Shown here piece after piece: positions 25,901 through 36,000 of a stretch of 64,000 nucleotides of DNA (position 1 is the first letter of the stretch; every line of letters starts with the position of its first letter). The notes below the pieces were generated by a model that saw nothing but the letters and a program-made list of their open reading frames with translations, was not told where the DNA came from and searched no databases. Position numbers and translations under genes: made by a program. This DNA is from Romanomermis culicivorax (taxonomy: Eukaryota; Nematoda; Enoplea; Mermithida; Mermithidae): NCBI GenBank assembly GCA_963922205.1, contig CAWUHX010000083.1, positions 1 through 64,000 of the forward strand, read 5' to 3'.

Positions 25901-27965
25901 TTTATATATATATATATATATACATAAGTAGAGATGAAACGGGTACCCGAATCCGGATTACCCGGAAGTTTTCAGGATCTGGATCCGGAAGAAGCATTCT
26001 CAATTACCTGGATCCTGAAGAACCATCTCATCTACCCGGATCCGGATAATTCCAAATGAAGTTTGGACATAACTGATACTAATTAAGTGGAAGTGTACTC
26101 TTTTACTATAAGTATATTTTGACACTAAGGTAACGTTATAGGGTAAAGTAACAAACATTTATTTGATAAGTTGTTCAACAGTTTCAACCACGATTTTTTG
26201 TGCACCGCGCCCAATTTTTTAGCTTGTGCACAAATTTTTATGACGTTTTGTGCACAGAACAGACGTCAATTTTCATATCATACAGGTTTTCAGTGCGGTT
26301 CTTATGCTGTTATTTTAGCCGATTCTTTCACAACTTGAACGTCTCACTTTATTGTTTAGTCTATGATTTTTGATATTTTAATCTATGATCTTCATCTTGG
26401 TATTTGACCAAAAAATTTGAAGAATCTAAATTTTTGGTTGCTAGTTTGATTTTTGGGTTGCACTTGCATGCTGTCAATACGATTTTTGCATTCTATTCTT
26501 CAATGCAAAATGGTTTAATTGACTGCAAATTCTTATTCTTATTCATTCTTATTCAGCTTATTCAGGAAATAACTGCTGCCAGAACTCATTTTTCAGCATC
26601 GTAACATCAAAATCCATAGAAATTTTTGGCGCTTTGCCCTGGAACTTTTTTATCATTCTTTCTGTTTGGACTGAATTTATTAAACATCATTTGCTTCGAG
26701 CTGATTTTCTCGCTGGTTAGCTGATTGAAAGCATCATGTCATGGCTCAAGTAGGAACATTATTCTAGACTAAAAAATTAAACCTTAGCCATGGAATAATT
26801 CTTGAAGACATTCATTTATCAGCGTCCTAGAGTATAAAATTCAAAAAAATTTCCCGGCGCTCCGCGCCGGAATCAAGGATAAGTTATAAATGCAGTCCAT
26901 AGTTTTTTATATTGACTGATCACAGAGATGTCGCCAGTGGAATTTCTAGGCGATTTAGGATTTTTTGCCTCAGTTTTTGGTTCCAGTGAAATCGGTTATT
27001 TTAAAGCTGCAGACGTTAGAATGGTTTCCAGTCTCACAACCTCTCCTCACTCAGATGTCAGCGACAGTGATTCAGCACATATGAATTCTTGTTATGAAAG
27101 TGCAGATTTTTTACTCACAGTAAAGATTAGACTTGAAGGAGGATAAAGTTTTTTTATTGAATATTTCATTATGCAGATTGCTACAGTAATTTACATTCCT
27201 GAACTTGTTTAGCTTTACACAGCAGATATTAGGCATCTGATAAACACTTAAACAGAATCATTTAAGGACGCATGAATCAAAATGCCTGCATAATCATAGC
27301 AGCTGTATAACAGATTATTACTACCCGGATCCGTGAAACTCATTTTCAATTACCCGGATCCGGAATCGGATGGAAGCAAGTTGATTACCCGGATCCGGAA
27401 GATTGAAAATCTTGGATCCGTTTCATCTCTAATATACAGGGCCCTGCACGACGGGGACAGGGAGGCGGCCGCCCCCCCCCACCCCCGATTGAGGCAGCAT
27501 GCACACAGTGTATCGCGTAAAATCAACATTTTCTGGGGCTATTCAGTAAAAAAAATTTAGTCTGCCCCCCATGAAAAAAATCCTTTATATTCGTTATATA
27601 ATATATTTTTTGGCTCTGTACAATCATTTGTTTGGTATCTTTGTATTAAATTATGCAAAATCGAAAATCGTTTCCCAGTTAACCAGTTAGTACTACCATC
27701 ATTGTTTCAGGAGAAAGATATTTTTCCAGTATCTTAAAGCTGGCATATTCCGGTTATAGAATATTGCACATAGAACATTACATGTGTTGCGAGTCTGATG
27801 AATAATTTTTTAGAACGCGTTTGCTTGACCGATCAACAAAACGAAACCAGTGATTTAGTTCCTATTATCACTGGTGCGGCTTTGGCGGCTTTGGTTTTTT
27901 TCGTTTTGATCGCCTATTTAGTCGGACGAGCCCGAGCTCGAGCCAATACCTACGAGACCATATAA
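13772..27965 (+). CDS. LAMP: Lysosome-associated membrane glycoprotein (LAMP family), six exons, 5' end outside or upstream
   Basis: LAMPs are type I glycoproteins of the lysosome membrane with two luminal domains, a Pro/Thr hinge, one transmembrane segment and a short cytosolic sorting tail. Exons seen: 13772-13955, 14156-14323, 19408-19571, 24903-25191, 25388-25576, 27814-27965. All are bounded by GT-AG and all phases agree, giving 381 codons plus stop. Exons 1-2 hold the second half of domain 1 (SYVCSNL and VRLQPFDL). Exon 3 has the hinge TTTVAPTTPSTPKPKP and the start of domain 2 (GNWTVTQNDFSC). Exons 4-5 finish domain 2. Exon 6 has the membrane helix and the end VGRARARANTYETI, closely like vertebrate LAMP tails ending GYQTI (a YxxI sorting signal). 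Many N-x-S/T sites fit a heavily glycosylated lumen. The signal-peptide exon is not in view; family A copy 1 lies directly upstream and may sit in an intron. An AATAAA lies at 28105. Confidence 0.9.
14156..14323 (+). CDS. LAMP: LAMP exon (domain 1, end)
   Basis: The acceptor is ttcttgtag, the donor gtacac at 14324. It codes TSVNSTWDF to NETFGQ and includes the SYVC and VRLQPF segments typical of the end of a LAMP luminal domain. Phase 1 at both ends. Confidence 0.85.
14435..17565 (-). mobile_element. Decayed hAT-like transposon in LAMP intron
   Basis: The ends form an inverted repeat: tagggatgggcc at 14435 and ggctcatcccta ending at 17565. Subterminal stretches repeat (a/c)tccggatcc-like words. 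A minus-strand BED zinc-finger frame (16853-17188) near the right end fits the N-terminus of a hAT transposase, and the rest is AT-rich and broken. Flanking octamers (tttgttgt, gtgtcaag) do not match, so the TSD is lost. It carries a 180-bp segment (15130-15310) that also occurs at 51325-51510. Confidence 0.6.
16853..17188 (-). pseudogene. BED zinc-finger fragment of a hAT transposase
   Basis: A 111-codon frame with VRDYFTVSRDDEEKAKCNEW, then SRKG and HLERKHLAIY, has the layout of a BED finger (aromatic, Cys pair, His pair). The second cysteine of the pair is replaced by Trp (KCNEWG), so zinc binding would be damaged. No continuous DDE or dimerisation region follows. Confidence 0.6.
17946..18368 (+). 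mobile_element. Inverted-repeat MITE, TSD ATAGCAAC
   Basis: The element starts CATACATGTAACGG and ends TTACATGTATG. The 8-bp TSD ATAGCAAC is at 17938-17945 and 18369-18376. An 8-bp TSD fits hAT mobilisation. It is non-coding, with internal ccatatggctagcca palindromes. It is a near-inverted copy of the next element. Confidence 0.85.
18456..18896 (-). mobile_element. Second copy of the same MITE, opposite orientation, TSD ATAGGAAC
   Basis: It starts CATACATGTAATTG and ends CGTTACATGTATG. The TSD ATAGGAAC is at 18448-18455 and 18897-18904. Relative to 17946-18368 it is inverted, so the pair could form a long hairpin in RNA or single-stranded DNA. Confidence 0.85.
18905..19198. mobile_element. 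Older MITE remnant carrying both younger copies
   Basis: The sequence between the two young MITEs (18377-18447) and after them (to ttacatgtatg at 19198) is a diverged member of the same family (ggctaactttgggttagccataggaacccc and so on). The young copies therefore landed in an old copy. The left end of the old one is not clear. Confidence 0.55.
19408..19571 (+). CDS. LAMP: LAMP exon (hinge and start of domain 2)
   Basis: The acceptor is cctttgtag, the donor gtacgt at 19572. It codes the end of domain 1 (SLCAKD), a Thr/Pro hinge, then VIGNWTVTQNDFSC and LRLKLAYKTAD. It starts in phase 1 and ends in phase 0. Confidence 0.88.
20024..21147. mobile_element. Non-autonomous hAT element, perfect TIRs, TSD CTATCTGG
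   Basis: The ends TAGGGATGCAACGGGTA and its exact complement are flanked by CTATCTGG at 20016-20023 and 21148-21155. Both subterminal regions carry several copies of acccgaacccgaata, likely transposase-binding sites. A 97-codon minus-strand fragment (20335-20628) may be transposase debris. Confidence 0.9.
21250..21547 (-). pseudogene. hAT transposase C-terminal (dimerisation) fragment
   Basis: In one minus-strand frame around 21250-21400 the protein reads SKRLFSTSGIICSNIRTRL then MPERLEMLVYLSKN. This is the pattern of the hAT C-terminal dimerisation region (serine, arginine, FSxxG, then leucine-rich helix). It belongs to the outer element and is broken in frame from its N-terminal part. Confidence 0.6.
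22480..22881 (-). mobile_element. MITE copy of the TACATGTA family
   Basis: The termini are tacatgtaattggggg and ccattacatgtatg. The interior follows the 18456-18896 copy (ccttatggctagcca, then the lesser repeats). The outer bases on the left are mutated and no TSD is recognisable, so it is older. Confidence 0.7.
22908..23453 (-). repeat. Diverged solo LTR related to family A
   Basis: On the minus strand it starts TGTTGGCACC at 23453 and ends CAACA at 22908, like the family A LTR. Shared blocks include gcaggtctttcctta, gtgcaacagt, cgcctgggcct and gatttgcatatcgacttccc. There is no internal region, so it is a solo LTR left by recombination. No clear 5-bp TSD is seen. It helped define the inner LTR edge of family A. 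Confidence 0.75.
23852..24280 (-). pseudogene. hAT (ZBED-type) transposase, N-terminal to core fragment
   Basis: This 142-codon frame includes TRFICLDQQLISIVEDEGFLEL, MKHIAPKFKSPKRHYFWE and an ending resembling the TxxxW start of the hAT core. These motifs are typical of ZBED1/hAT transposases just before the first catalytic Asp. The rest of the core is missing or scrambled because other elements are inserted downstream. Confidence 0.7.
24903..25191 (+). CDS. LAMP: LAMP exon (domain 2, central)
   Basis: The acceptor tacttctcttacaag is strong; the donor is gtgagt at 25192. It codes GGNSTVVVQIPPNAEVV, STSTCGYNV, then WFLTLNFTNNS. The Cys followed by beta-strand pattern and N-glycosylation sites are LAMP-like. 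It ends in phase 1. Confidence 0.88.
25388..25576 (+). CDS. LAMP: LAMP exon (domain 2, end)
   Basis: The acceptor is ttatattttag, the donor gtataa at 25577. It codes KITLQNLVNKTSGEG, then HFYRCNGEE and LRVEAFLNNSTTL, matching the C-terminal part of a LAMP domain. Phase 1 at both ends. Confidence 0.88.
25903..25922. repeat. Short TA-rich simple repeat
   Basis: An alternating TA tract lies next to the following transposon. No function is suggested. Confidence 0.6.
25929..27431. mobile_element. Non-autonomous hAT-like element with ACCCGGATCCGG subterminal repeats
   Basis: The ends tagagatgaaacgg and ccgtttcatctcta form a perfect 14-bp inverted repeat. Multiple acccggatccggaa words lie just inside both ends. 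No transposase is seen; short frames at 26404-26604 and 26928-27146 are unrecognised. Flanking octamers (tacataag, atatacag) do not match. Confidence 0.75.
27814..27965 (+). CDS. LAMP: LAMP terminal exon (transmembrane helix and lysosomal tail)
   Basis: The acceptor is aataattttttag. It codes ERVCLTDQQNETSD, a hydrophobic helix (IITGAALAALVFFVLIAYLV), then GRARARANTYETI and TAA at 27963-27965. The tyrosine-based YETI ending is the AP-complex sorting signal expected for LAMP. Confidence 0.93.
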
Positions 27966-28104
27966 ATTATTCGGCGTACAATCGTAAGAATTTTTTTGCC
28001 AAAACTCACGATTAATCATTACAATTATTGTCAGCCGGTAAGATTTATATTTGTCCCCGGCAATCATCGATGTTTATTCAAGTCAATTGATGCAGTATAA
28101 TTTA

Positions 28105-28110
28105 AATAAA
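28105..28110 (+). promoter_or_regulatory. LAMP: LAMP polyadenylation signal AATAAA
   Basis: AATAAA lies about 140 bases after the LAMP stop, followed by a T/G-rich stretch. It is the nearest canonical signal. Confidence 0.55.
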
Positions 28111-28117
28111 TATATAT

Positions 28118-28344
28118 GTGCCCTTGCACAAACGCAGCTAACTTTAACACGCGTTAGGTTTAATGCCTACAGATATATGATGGGTATTTCACCGAATTCA
28201 CATTAGCTGAAACGGATTATTCTAAAGCACCGAAGCCGGTTTCATCAAAGAGACTTGAGTTCTAGCTGTAGTTTAATTCTGTAGGATGAAAACGGCCCTT
28301 GCATTTAACATGTGTTAAAGATAGGGGCGTTTGTAACGGCCCAT
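28118..28344. mobile_element. MITE with GCCCTTGCA / CTTTAACACG inverted ends
   Basis: The left end gtgcccttgcacaaacgcagctaa and the right end aggggcgtttgtaacggccc are imperfect inverted repeats. The interior includes a piece related to 35447-35746 (agccggtttcatcaaagagactt). Non-coding. Confidence 0.5.
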
Positions 28345-29982
28345 GTTTCAAAGTAAATTTCGTTCAATATTTTTTTTGATTTCATTTTAACCGTGGCCTT
28401 AATAATTAATCATTTACAAATTGATTATTTACTATTATCACGTGTAATACGAATTCCATGTTGATATAAATTTATTTAACTTCATTGATTGAAGCGAGAA
28501 AGAATGAGTTAGGAATCACTTAGGAAATAGACTGATTTACTTAATCTTGAACACAAATGCAAGAAGTCTTTTCGTGCTTAATTCGTCTCGATTTGACAAG
28601 TTACCTTTAAAACTTGAAGCAAAATTTTACTCACTCATTCTCTGTATACTTCTACTTCCCATTCATCAAATACACTAATTTTTGCGTCTGAGGAATGAAT
28701 TCTTTTGAACTAAAAAGTTTCAGTCAGATCCCAGTTTCTCCATAGGAACACTTTTTGCAGGGGAAGCTTAGTATCTCTAGCAGCAGTGTGCCATTCCTGA
28801 ATTCGAGCCAATAATCATTGAACAATAATTATTGGATTGATATTTCCACAATCGTCTACTTTTTTTCCCGCAGAATATGTACAACTAGGTGGTCCAGTTC
28901 ATTAACAAAACTTTCCCATTGTATGAACAACGCGTTACCTGGACGTTCATAGTTTTTTGTGACATAATCTTTGAAAATTTAGTATAAAATATGGTTACTG
29001 TACGCCTAACGATTGATAATTGCGCAACTTTCATGTAAATGAGTATCACGAAGGGAAATTGTGCTCCCAAAATTGGTGTTGACGATGCTTATGTAATAAA
29101 GCTTTGTGGTAGACAGATGTTCATTTTGTTTTACTTTTCGTATTCATTTTTGACTAATTAAGCATATTTGAATTGTGCTCAAAACTGTTTTATAGGAGCG
29201 AGTGACCGACAGTCTGCTTCCCACTTTTTTGTATTTATGCTTACATTGGTGATAACAGTGTATAGGGTAACCTGTATAAGCTTAATTTTCTCAAAGCAGC
29301 TGTTTAGAAGCAAACAAACGTGTTTCATGAGAAATGCTTACTATGCCATAAATCGAAAAAACACAGAATAATGATCGACAAACAACATCTAATCCAATCC
29401 AAGCATGTATTTGTATCATAGGAGCAAACGTAGACTGCAACCAACATTAACATTTTCAGCCTGATTTTCATGTCCCGGATACTGCTATAGGCACAAAAAT
29501 ATGAAAATCTCATTTTCCAAGATTTTTGGTGATGAATTTGAAGTCTGTTTTATGCCGCTAAAACCGCAGGCTATAGTGAGTTTTCTTGGTTGATCGATCC
29601 CTCAGATTTCTGGCAGAGTGCTATCAAAAAATGAGTCGAATATGTATGTTACTTATAGCTGACACCATCAGTTGTTTTTATTCGTTTTAGCTTTAATTTA
29701 TGTCTGATACGCCTTTATAAGGTCGTCAGAGCTCGAATGCATTGTTATTATTTCTGCGAGTGTTTTAGTAACTACACCAGAAATTTTTCCTCGATAGAAA
29801 TTCTTCGAGTAATTAATCATTACATCGCAAAAGTAAGCAATATTGGCTTCTGTTCGATACTCTGTTGAAAGTTCAGAATTCGAGATTGCTGTATCGTATC
29901 TGAAGCTATCGTATTCAACTTCATAAATATAAGAGTTCGCTTCTAGCCGAGTGACCGCCAGCGCATTTAGGGGCCAAGAAAT
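28345..29982. other. Intergenic region between LAMP and the methyltransferase gene
   Basis: AT-rich with no frame that resembles a protein. The promoter of the downstream gene should lie here, but no TATA box or other clear element could be placed. A 120-codon minus-strand frame (29698-30060) overlaps exon 1 and is judged a chance frame. Confidence 0.5.
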
Positions 29983-30069
29983 ATGATTTACGACGAAATA
30001 TTCGGAGAAATTAGAGTCATGGACGGTGGATTGGGTTCTTTGTTGAGTCAAATGGGACATCCAATTGAA
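29983..30069 (+). CDS. Homocysteine S-methyltransferase exon 1
   Basis: ATG 29983-29985; it codes [21 protein letters not shown] and ends at GHPIE with donor gtgagt. The DGG motif is the family's N-terminal substrate loop. Confidence 0.85.
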
Positions 30070-33000
30070 GTGAGTTTATTTCTGGAGCTCTTAGTTCCCT
30101 GTTAGCCTTAAAAATATTCATTGTTGTTTACGGGATGATAATTTATGGAGTGCTCGAGTTTTGATCGAAAGTCCCAATGATGTTGTGCATGCTCATAAAC
30201 AGTAAGTTGTTTCGATTTTTATACAATTCCTTGGATTCGTTATGGATTTGGATTTTTCCGAAAATTCGAATGCGGGAAGAGCTGCATTTATTACTGAACA
30301 GTTATTAATATTTTTGTTAATCCTGTCGTTCTTTTTTGCTTATATGATTAACTCATTCGTCATAGTGGGATATTAGAAAATGCCCCGATGGGGCAGAAAA
30401 ATGATGGATATACTTGTTTGGATAGTTGCCAAGCTAGAAAAAAAATTGAACTAGATTTTTGAGAACTTGAGTTAGAGTTGGGAAAAACTCACTTTCGTTA
30501 TATTGCATTTTCATTCTTTCTCAAAAAAAATTTTCCATTTCTGTGAAAAAATATATTCTGCAGCACCGTGCATTTTTTCCTTCCCCTGACATCAACTGCA
30601 GTGAAATTTTTCTATATGAAAATAATATGCACATGACTTCAAAAGGAAAGAAATGGTGAACCAATATAGCATTTTGACTCCCGATCAATTCAAAACTCCT
30701 GCCTCTCACACTAGCTGAAAACTAGTGAGGGAGGCATATTATAGTCATTTTCAGAACAATAAAGAAACCTGAGGCTGGTTGCACTAACCCAACATAAGGA
30801 TAATCTCAACATCGCGAGTAAATTGATGATCCCGAGTTTGAGCTAATCGTAATGTTCAAATTATTCTCTTCCAGTGCACAATGAATACTCACTTCAGGAT
30901 TAACTACTACTGAGGTGTAAGTTCGAGTTTGAGAATTGCAAACATTTGAATGTTTATTTGCTTTAGAGATAAGAAAATTATGCGAAAATGTTAGTGCAAC
31001 CCGACAGCTCGAGTTGGGGATAATCTCGACATTGAGCTCATTATAATCCTGATGACATTGAAATTATACCGAACTTGAGATCAAACCGAGTCACTTTTTT
31101 GTTCGAGATTATCTTGAACTCGAGCTCAGACCCCTTTAGTGCAACTGAGCCTTGGTTACAGTCATTAGGCACCGATCTGCAAATGGGAAAACAGGGTAAA
31201 GCATACAAAAATACTCCTGATTCAGCCGTGCCTATATTAGGGGTGTGCGCCAAATCCCGTACCCGGTTCTCCCCGACTCTACTCGCACTCCCACAGCAAC
31301 AGTGCGACTTTTTTGAAAGCAGGAGCGAAGCGACAGAGATGGGTGAAATTGCTTCCAGTCTGAAATCCCGCAAAAAGCGCTCTTTCTGCAAATTTCAGTT
31401 TAAATTCAAAAACTGTGAATGGTGATATTTTGTTGAATTAGTTAAACATAAAGAAATAAATTTTTTTATAGCTTGTAATCAGTAGAACCTACAGAGTGAA
31501 TTCTATGTGATATGTTATATAAAATAAATAAATTAAACGTATCTCGCACAGTCGATTTAGTTCTGAGAAGACTTTGTGCTGTAGCTTTTTTTCTAAAAAA
31601 GCTGAGTGGAATTTTATGTGCCGCTTTCCCACAGTCGATTCCTGTTTTATTGACACTAAATTTAGCACAACAGTTCAACGCAGTTAGAGGCACACATGTG
31701 TGAGGGTGTAATGGGGGTACAGACTACCCCAAAGGGTTTGAAACTGACAATGTTGTTATTAAAAAAAATTTGTTGATCAACTTTTTTTTGAATTTTTTGT
31801 CTCAAAAAACGCCGAAAAGCCAAGGTTCAGCCCTGTACTCTCCTCAAAATTGTGGAGATCCACGTGTTTGGTTGGAAAGTGTGTTGATGCACTCAGCTGC
31901 AGAATATTCTTTTTTACAGACATGGAAAATTTTTTTCTAGAAAGAATAAAAATCCAATATAACGGAAGTACATTCTTTCAACTTTAACCCAAGTTCTCAA
32001 AAATCTAGTTCAATCCTTTTTCTAGCTTGGCAACTATCCAAACAAGTATATTCTTTTTTCTGCCCCATCGGGGCATTTTCAAATAAACTAGTGCACCTCT
32101 TTTTAGTGGACCTGAACCATGCATGGAAACCTTCATAGAAGCGTATTGAAGTTTTAAATTTGGTCGTTTTCACATCGAAGAAACAATAAAAAATCTTAAA
32201 GCTACAAATTCTCACTTTCGGTGAAAGTAAAAGATGTTTAAACCGCGTAGAACTTAAATCACGTTGTAAACAGGGTGTAAAGTGACCATTTCCATTGAGT
32301 TCCCCATAATCAAGAACCTCTCAACCCAAAAAACTGCAGAAATAGCTTTGTTTACACACAGAACAATTTTTTGTGTAAAGTAATCGCATTCATCAAATTC
32401 CCGTGGTCAAAAACCCCTTCCACAAAAAAATCAGGAAAATACGCTTGTTTACACCCGGGATAATTTTTCGTGTAAAGTGACCGCGTCCATCGAATTCTCA
32501 ATGGCCGTAAACCCCTACAGTTCAAAAATCCCAATAAAGCGACCGGTTCAATTAAAACTGCAAAAAATTATTTTTTTTGAAGCCGCAAGTATTATATAGT
32601 AAAATTGGGGAATTTCGCGTTTCCCGGGACTTTGGATCACCATATAATTGAATTGTAGCCATATTTTAAAAAAAAATAAAAAATCGCGTTTGAGATTGCA
32701 CCCCCAAGATGCTTGGGCCGAAGTATGAAGCTTGGATATGCCACACCCATTGTGGGGCATGGTGGGACAGGGTGCCCTCAAAAAGTGCGTTTTCTGCATG
32801 TTTTTGGGGCCCCACCGAGCACCACTTGCGGATAGAGGCGAAATGACGAAAGGCACCCCATTCCCATAGTTTGCCCCTATGCCCGAAATCATGCAAAAAA
32901 CCCGAAGGTTCTAGCTCTTATTGTTTTGGCTCTAGGATAAGGGGGACATGAAATTTGGGGGCCGAGTATAGGTTGACGCTATCGCGCCGTCTTCACCAAT

Positions 33001-36000
33001 AGTCATTATATTTCTGCCTATCGTTAAAATGATTGAAATGCGTATTTCAGATTTTTGTATTCCGGAGCTACGATCATTGAAACCTGCAGTTATCAAGCTG
33101 GATTGGCCAATTTACAAGAGCAGTTGAAAATTTCTTCAGGAGAAAGCAAGATTTATTTAAAAAATAGCGTGGCCCTGGCACAAGAAGCTGTTGCCGATTT
33201 CATGAAAGACGAAAATCCTGGTTATAAAATCTACATCGCCGGATCTATCGGAAGTTACGGTTCGAACCTACATGATAGATCTGAATATACTGGAAGTTAC
33301 ATTAGGAAAGTTGATCCGGTAAGCATTTAAATTTAGTTTCCATTCGCAGATCTTTCCTGTCTTCTAAGAGGAAAGATAAATGCCGTTTTTCTCGGATTAA
33401 AGTTTGATGTATATCGCGACTCTAGTCATTGATTTATTCCACTTTGTGAATTAGCTCATGTTTCTTTTGGTTTTCAGACTATGTTGCGGGAGTACTATGA
33501 AGGCCAAGCAGCCGTACTCATGGAGGCTGGAGTTGATATTCTCGTTTTCGAAACCGTCCCAACACTTGATGACGCTTTAATTATTGCCCAATTGATGATC
33601 AGTCCAAAATTTAAGGACTTCCCTTTTTGGATCTCATTCTATTGCAAAGTAAGCAACGTTTGTTTTGAAAAGTTTCTCCAGAGATTACGATCATTACAAT
33701 AGTGGCGGTTTCGTGCAAATCGTTGAAATATTCATACGATTTTCGACTCTTTGCATTGTAATGACGTTTTTTCGGTTTTTAAATCATTTTATTTAAAGCC
33801 ACTTCGTGAACAAAAACTTCGTTTTGACTCGTCCGAAACCCTGAGACGTGCATGCCCCCGATTATGATGCTGTTTTACAGGACAATTATTCTATCGGCTC
33901 AAACGAAAGCTTTAGGGAAGTAATGAAAACACTGTCGAGGCTCGATCACGTTAAAGTTGTTGGAATTAATTGTACTGATTCGCGATTTATTGAAAGTTTA
34001 CTGAAATGTGATCCAGTTCAAAAGATATCAGTAGTTAATCCCAAGTAAGCTCAGAGACTTTTCATTTTAGCCCAGTCTAAAAATGGACTTACGGATGCAG
34101 CAGGGAAAATAAAGAGCAGCGCCTTGTAGAGCATTCAATTCTGAGTCGAATAATGATTTTCTCATAATACTATCTCCACGAATTAAAATTTCATTGATCA
34201 AAAATAAAACATAGTTCGAACTTGAAATTTTCAAAATTTTGAATCAATTCAAAAGTTTGTATTACTACTATTGGCTTGTCTTAAATGTTCAATTTTGAAT
34301 CAATTCAAAAGTTTGTATTACTACTATTGACCAGTCTTAAATGTTCAGACATCGAGTACAACAAACTTTCGAATAATTCCGCATAATATTCTGATTCATT
34401 CTTGTTCATTTAATACCGTATTTAAATTTGTCGATAATGTTTCCCGAGAATAGCGGCTAATTCCGGATTCCACGCGCGCGAGCCTTACAACTTTGTCTCA
34501 CAATTTTAACGAAATTTTTGGTTGCCTTCAGTGCCGAATTATTTGCAGGCCGATGATCGTTGCCCCAGCAATGACTTGCTTTACTTTCGAGGAAAGCTTG
34601 AGTTTAATGAGCCTTATTAGTAAAATTAAACAAAAACTAAATTTTCTGACTGATTGACTTTGTTGTCACGCTGACTATTCTAAAAAGTTTACACACTATT
34701 CGACGCCTAGTTAAATGCTCTACAAGGCACTAGTTTTCCATGACACCATGTACATGTAACGGAGCCCCGAGGTCTGGAAGGTCAAGTGACTTTTTTGTGC
34801 AGAGTCATCGATTTCCCAAAATTTTAGGGGAATCTCTGAGCGGGAAGCGCATACCATTTTTTGTTTAAAAATGATCATATTTTATTAAAAAACCGACATT
34901 TTTCAGTATTTTTCTGACCAAAGGTATAAGGGTCAATATGGCTAGTCACGATCCTATGGCACTTCCTCCCAATTACATGTATGCGGACGATGTCATTTAT
35001 GTTTTCTACAAGAGTCTTAAAAATTACCGTGCATCGAAAAACAAAACGAAACAAACATTCGCTATTTTCCACTTTTGAATGCACATACTTAAGCTTTAAT
35101 TTCATAATGAATAGTGATGTTCCTCAGATATTTTTTTGACATCTGGATATCCAGGTTTTCGAAGAGTTCGAATATCCCGGATATCTGGTCATATAAATCT
35201 GACAAAATTGAGTTGTTTACTGTTTTTAAATTTTATGATCTCTAAGCTTCTAAAATGTTTTTTGATGTCATCACTGACAATGACGATAGATTTTAAAAAT
35301 TTCCCTGTTTCAAATTGCCTTGCTTTGGGGTTTTTTAGCACGAATCCCATTAGCACTCGTGCTAATAAAATATTTCATTAGCACGGTTGACAAATGATAC
35401 TTAGTCAGTCGGAAACTAATGTGTAAGTTTGTCGATTCTAATAACCTGGGGCCGATTTAATCAAGGAGACTTAAGCTCCATCTGAGCTGCAGCTTAATTT
35501 TATACAATGTTATACCATCGCCGTTGAGGTGGTGAAAATTAAGCTACAACTGAGCTGTAGCTTAACTTTGTAGGTTACAACATTGTCGTTAAAGTGCAGC
35601 GCATTTGTAGCTTATTTTTCCGATATGTTTTGTGTGTAGGAGTTAAGCTACAGCTGAGCTGCACCTTGATGGCAGTGTTATAACGTATAGACTTAGGCTG
35701 CAGCTCAGCTGAAGTTGAAGTCTCTTTAATGAAACCGGCTCCGGCTTTTATTGTAATGTCGATTCATGAAATCATGCTTGATGTTGGTACTCTCAAAAAG
35801 AATTTGAACGAAGAAGAAAGGATTCGGGATAAATTTTTAATTTTGTGGAAGTTATGGAATTAATGTTAGAAAAGGATAATTTTTGATTTTTTGCCATTTA
35901 TTGGCATCTTTAATCTATTGTCTTCTCTAGCTTCTTTTTAAATTTCTCAGTTACAGCCATTAGTACACGTGCTAACGTCTGAAATTTCTATTAGCACGGT

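Noticed and set aside
26404..27146. Two ORFs inside the hAT-like element at 25929-27431
   Set aside because: Short, without BED, DDE or dimerisation motifs; not supported as transposase.
29698..30060. 120-codon minus-strand ORF
   Set aside because: It overlaps exon 1 of the methyltransferase on the other strand and shows no domain-like pattern; a shadow frame.
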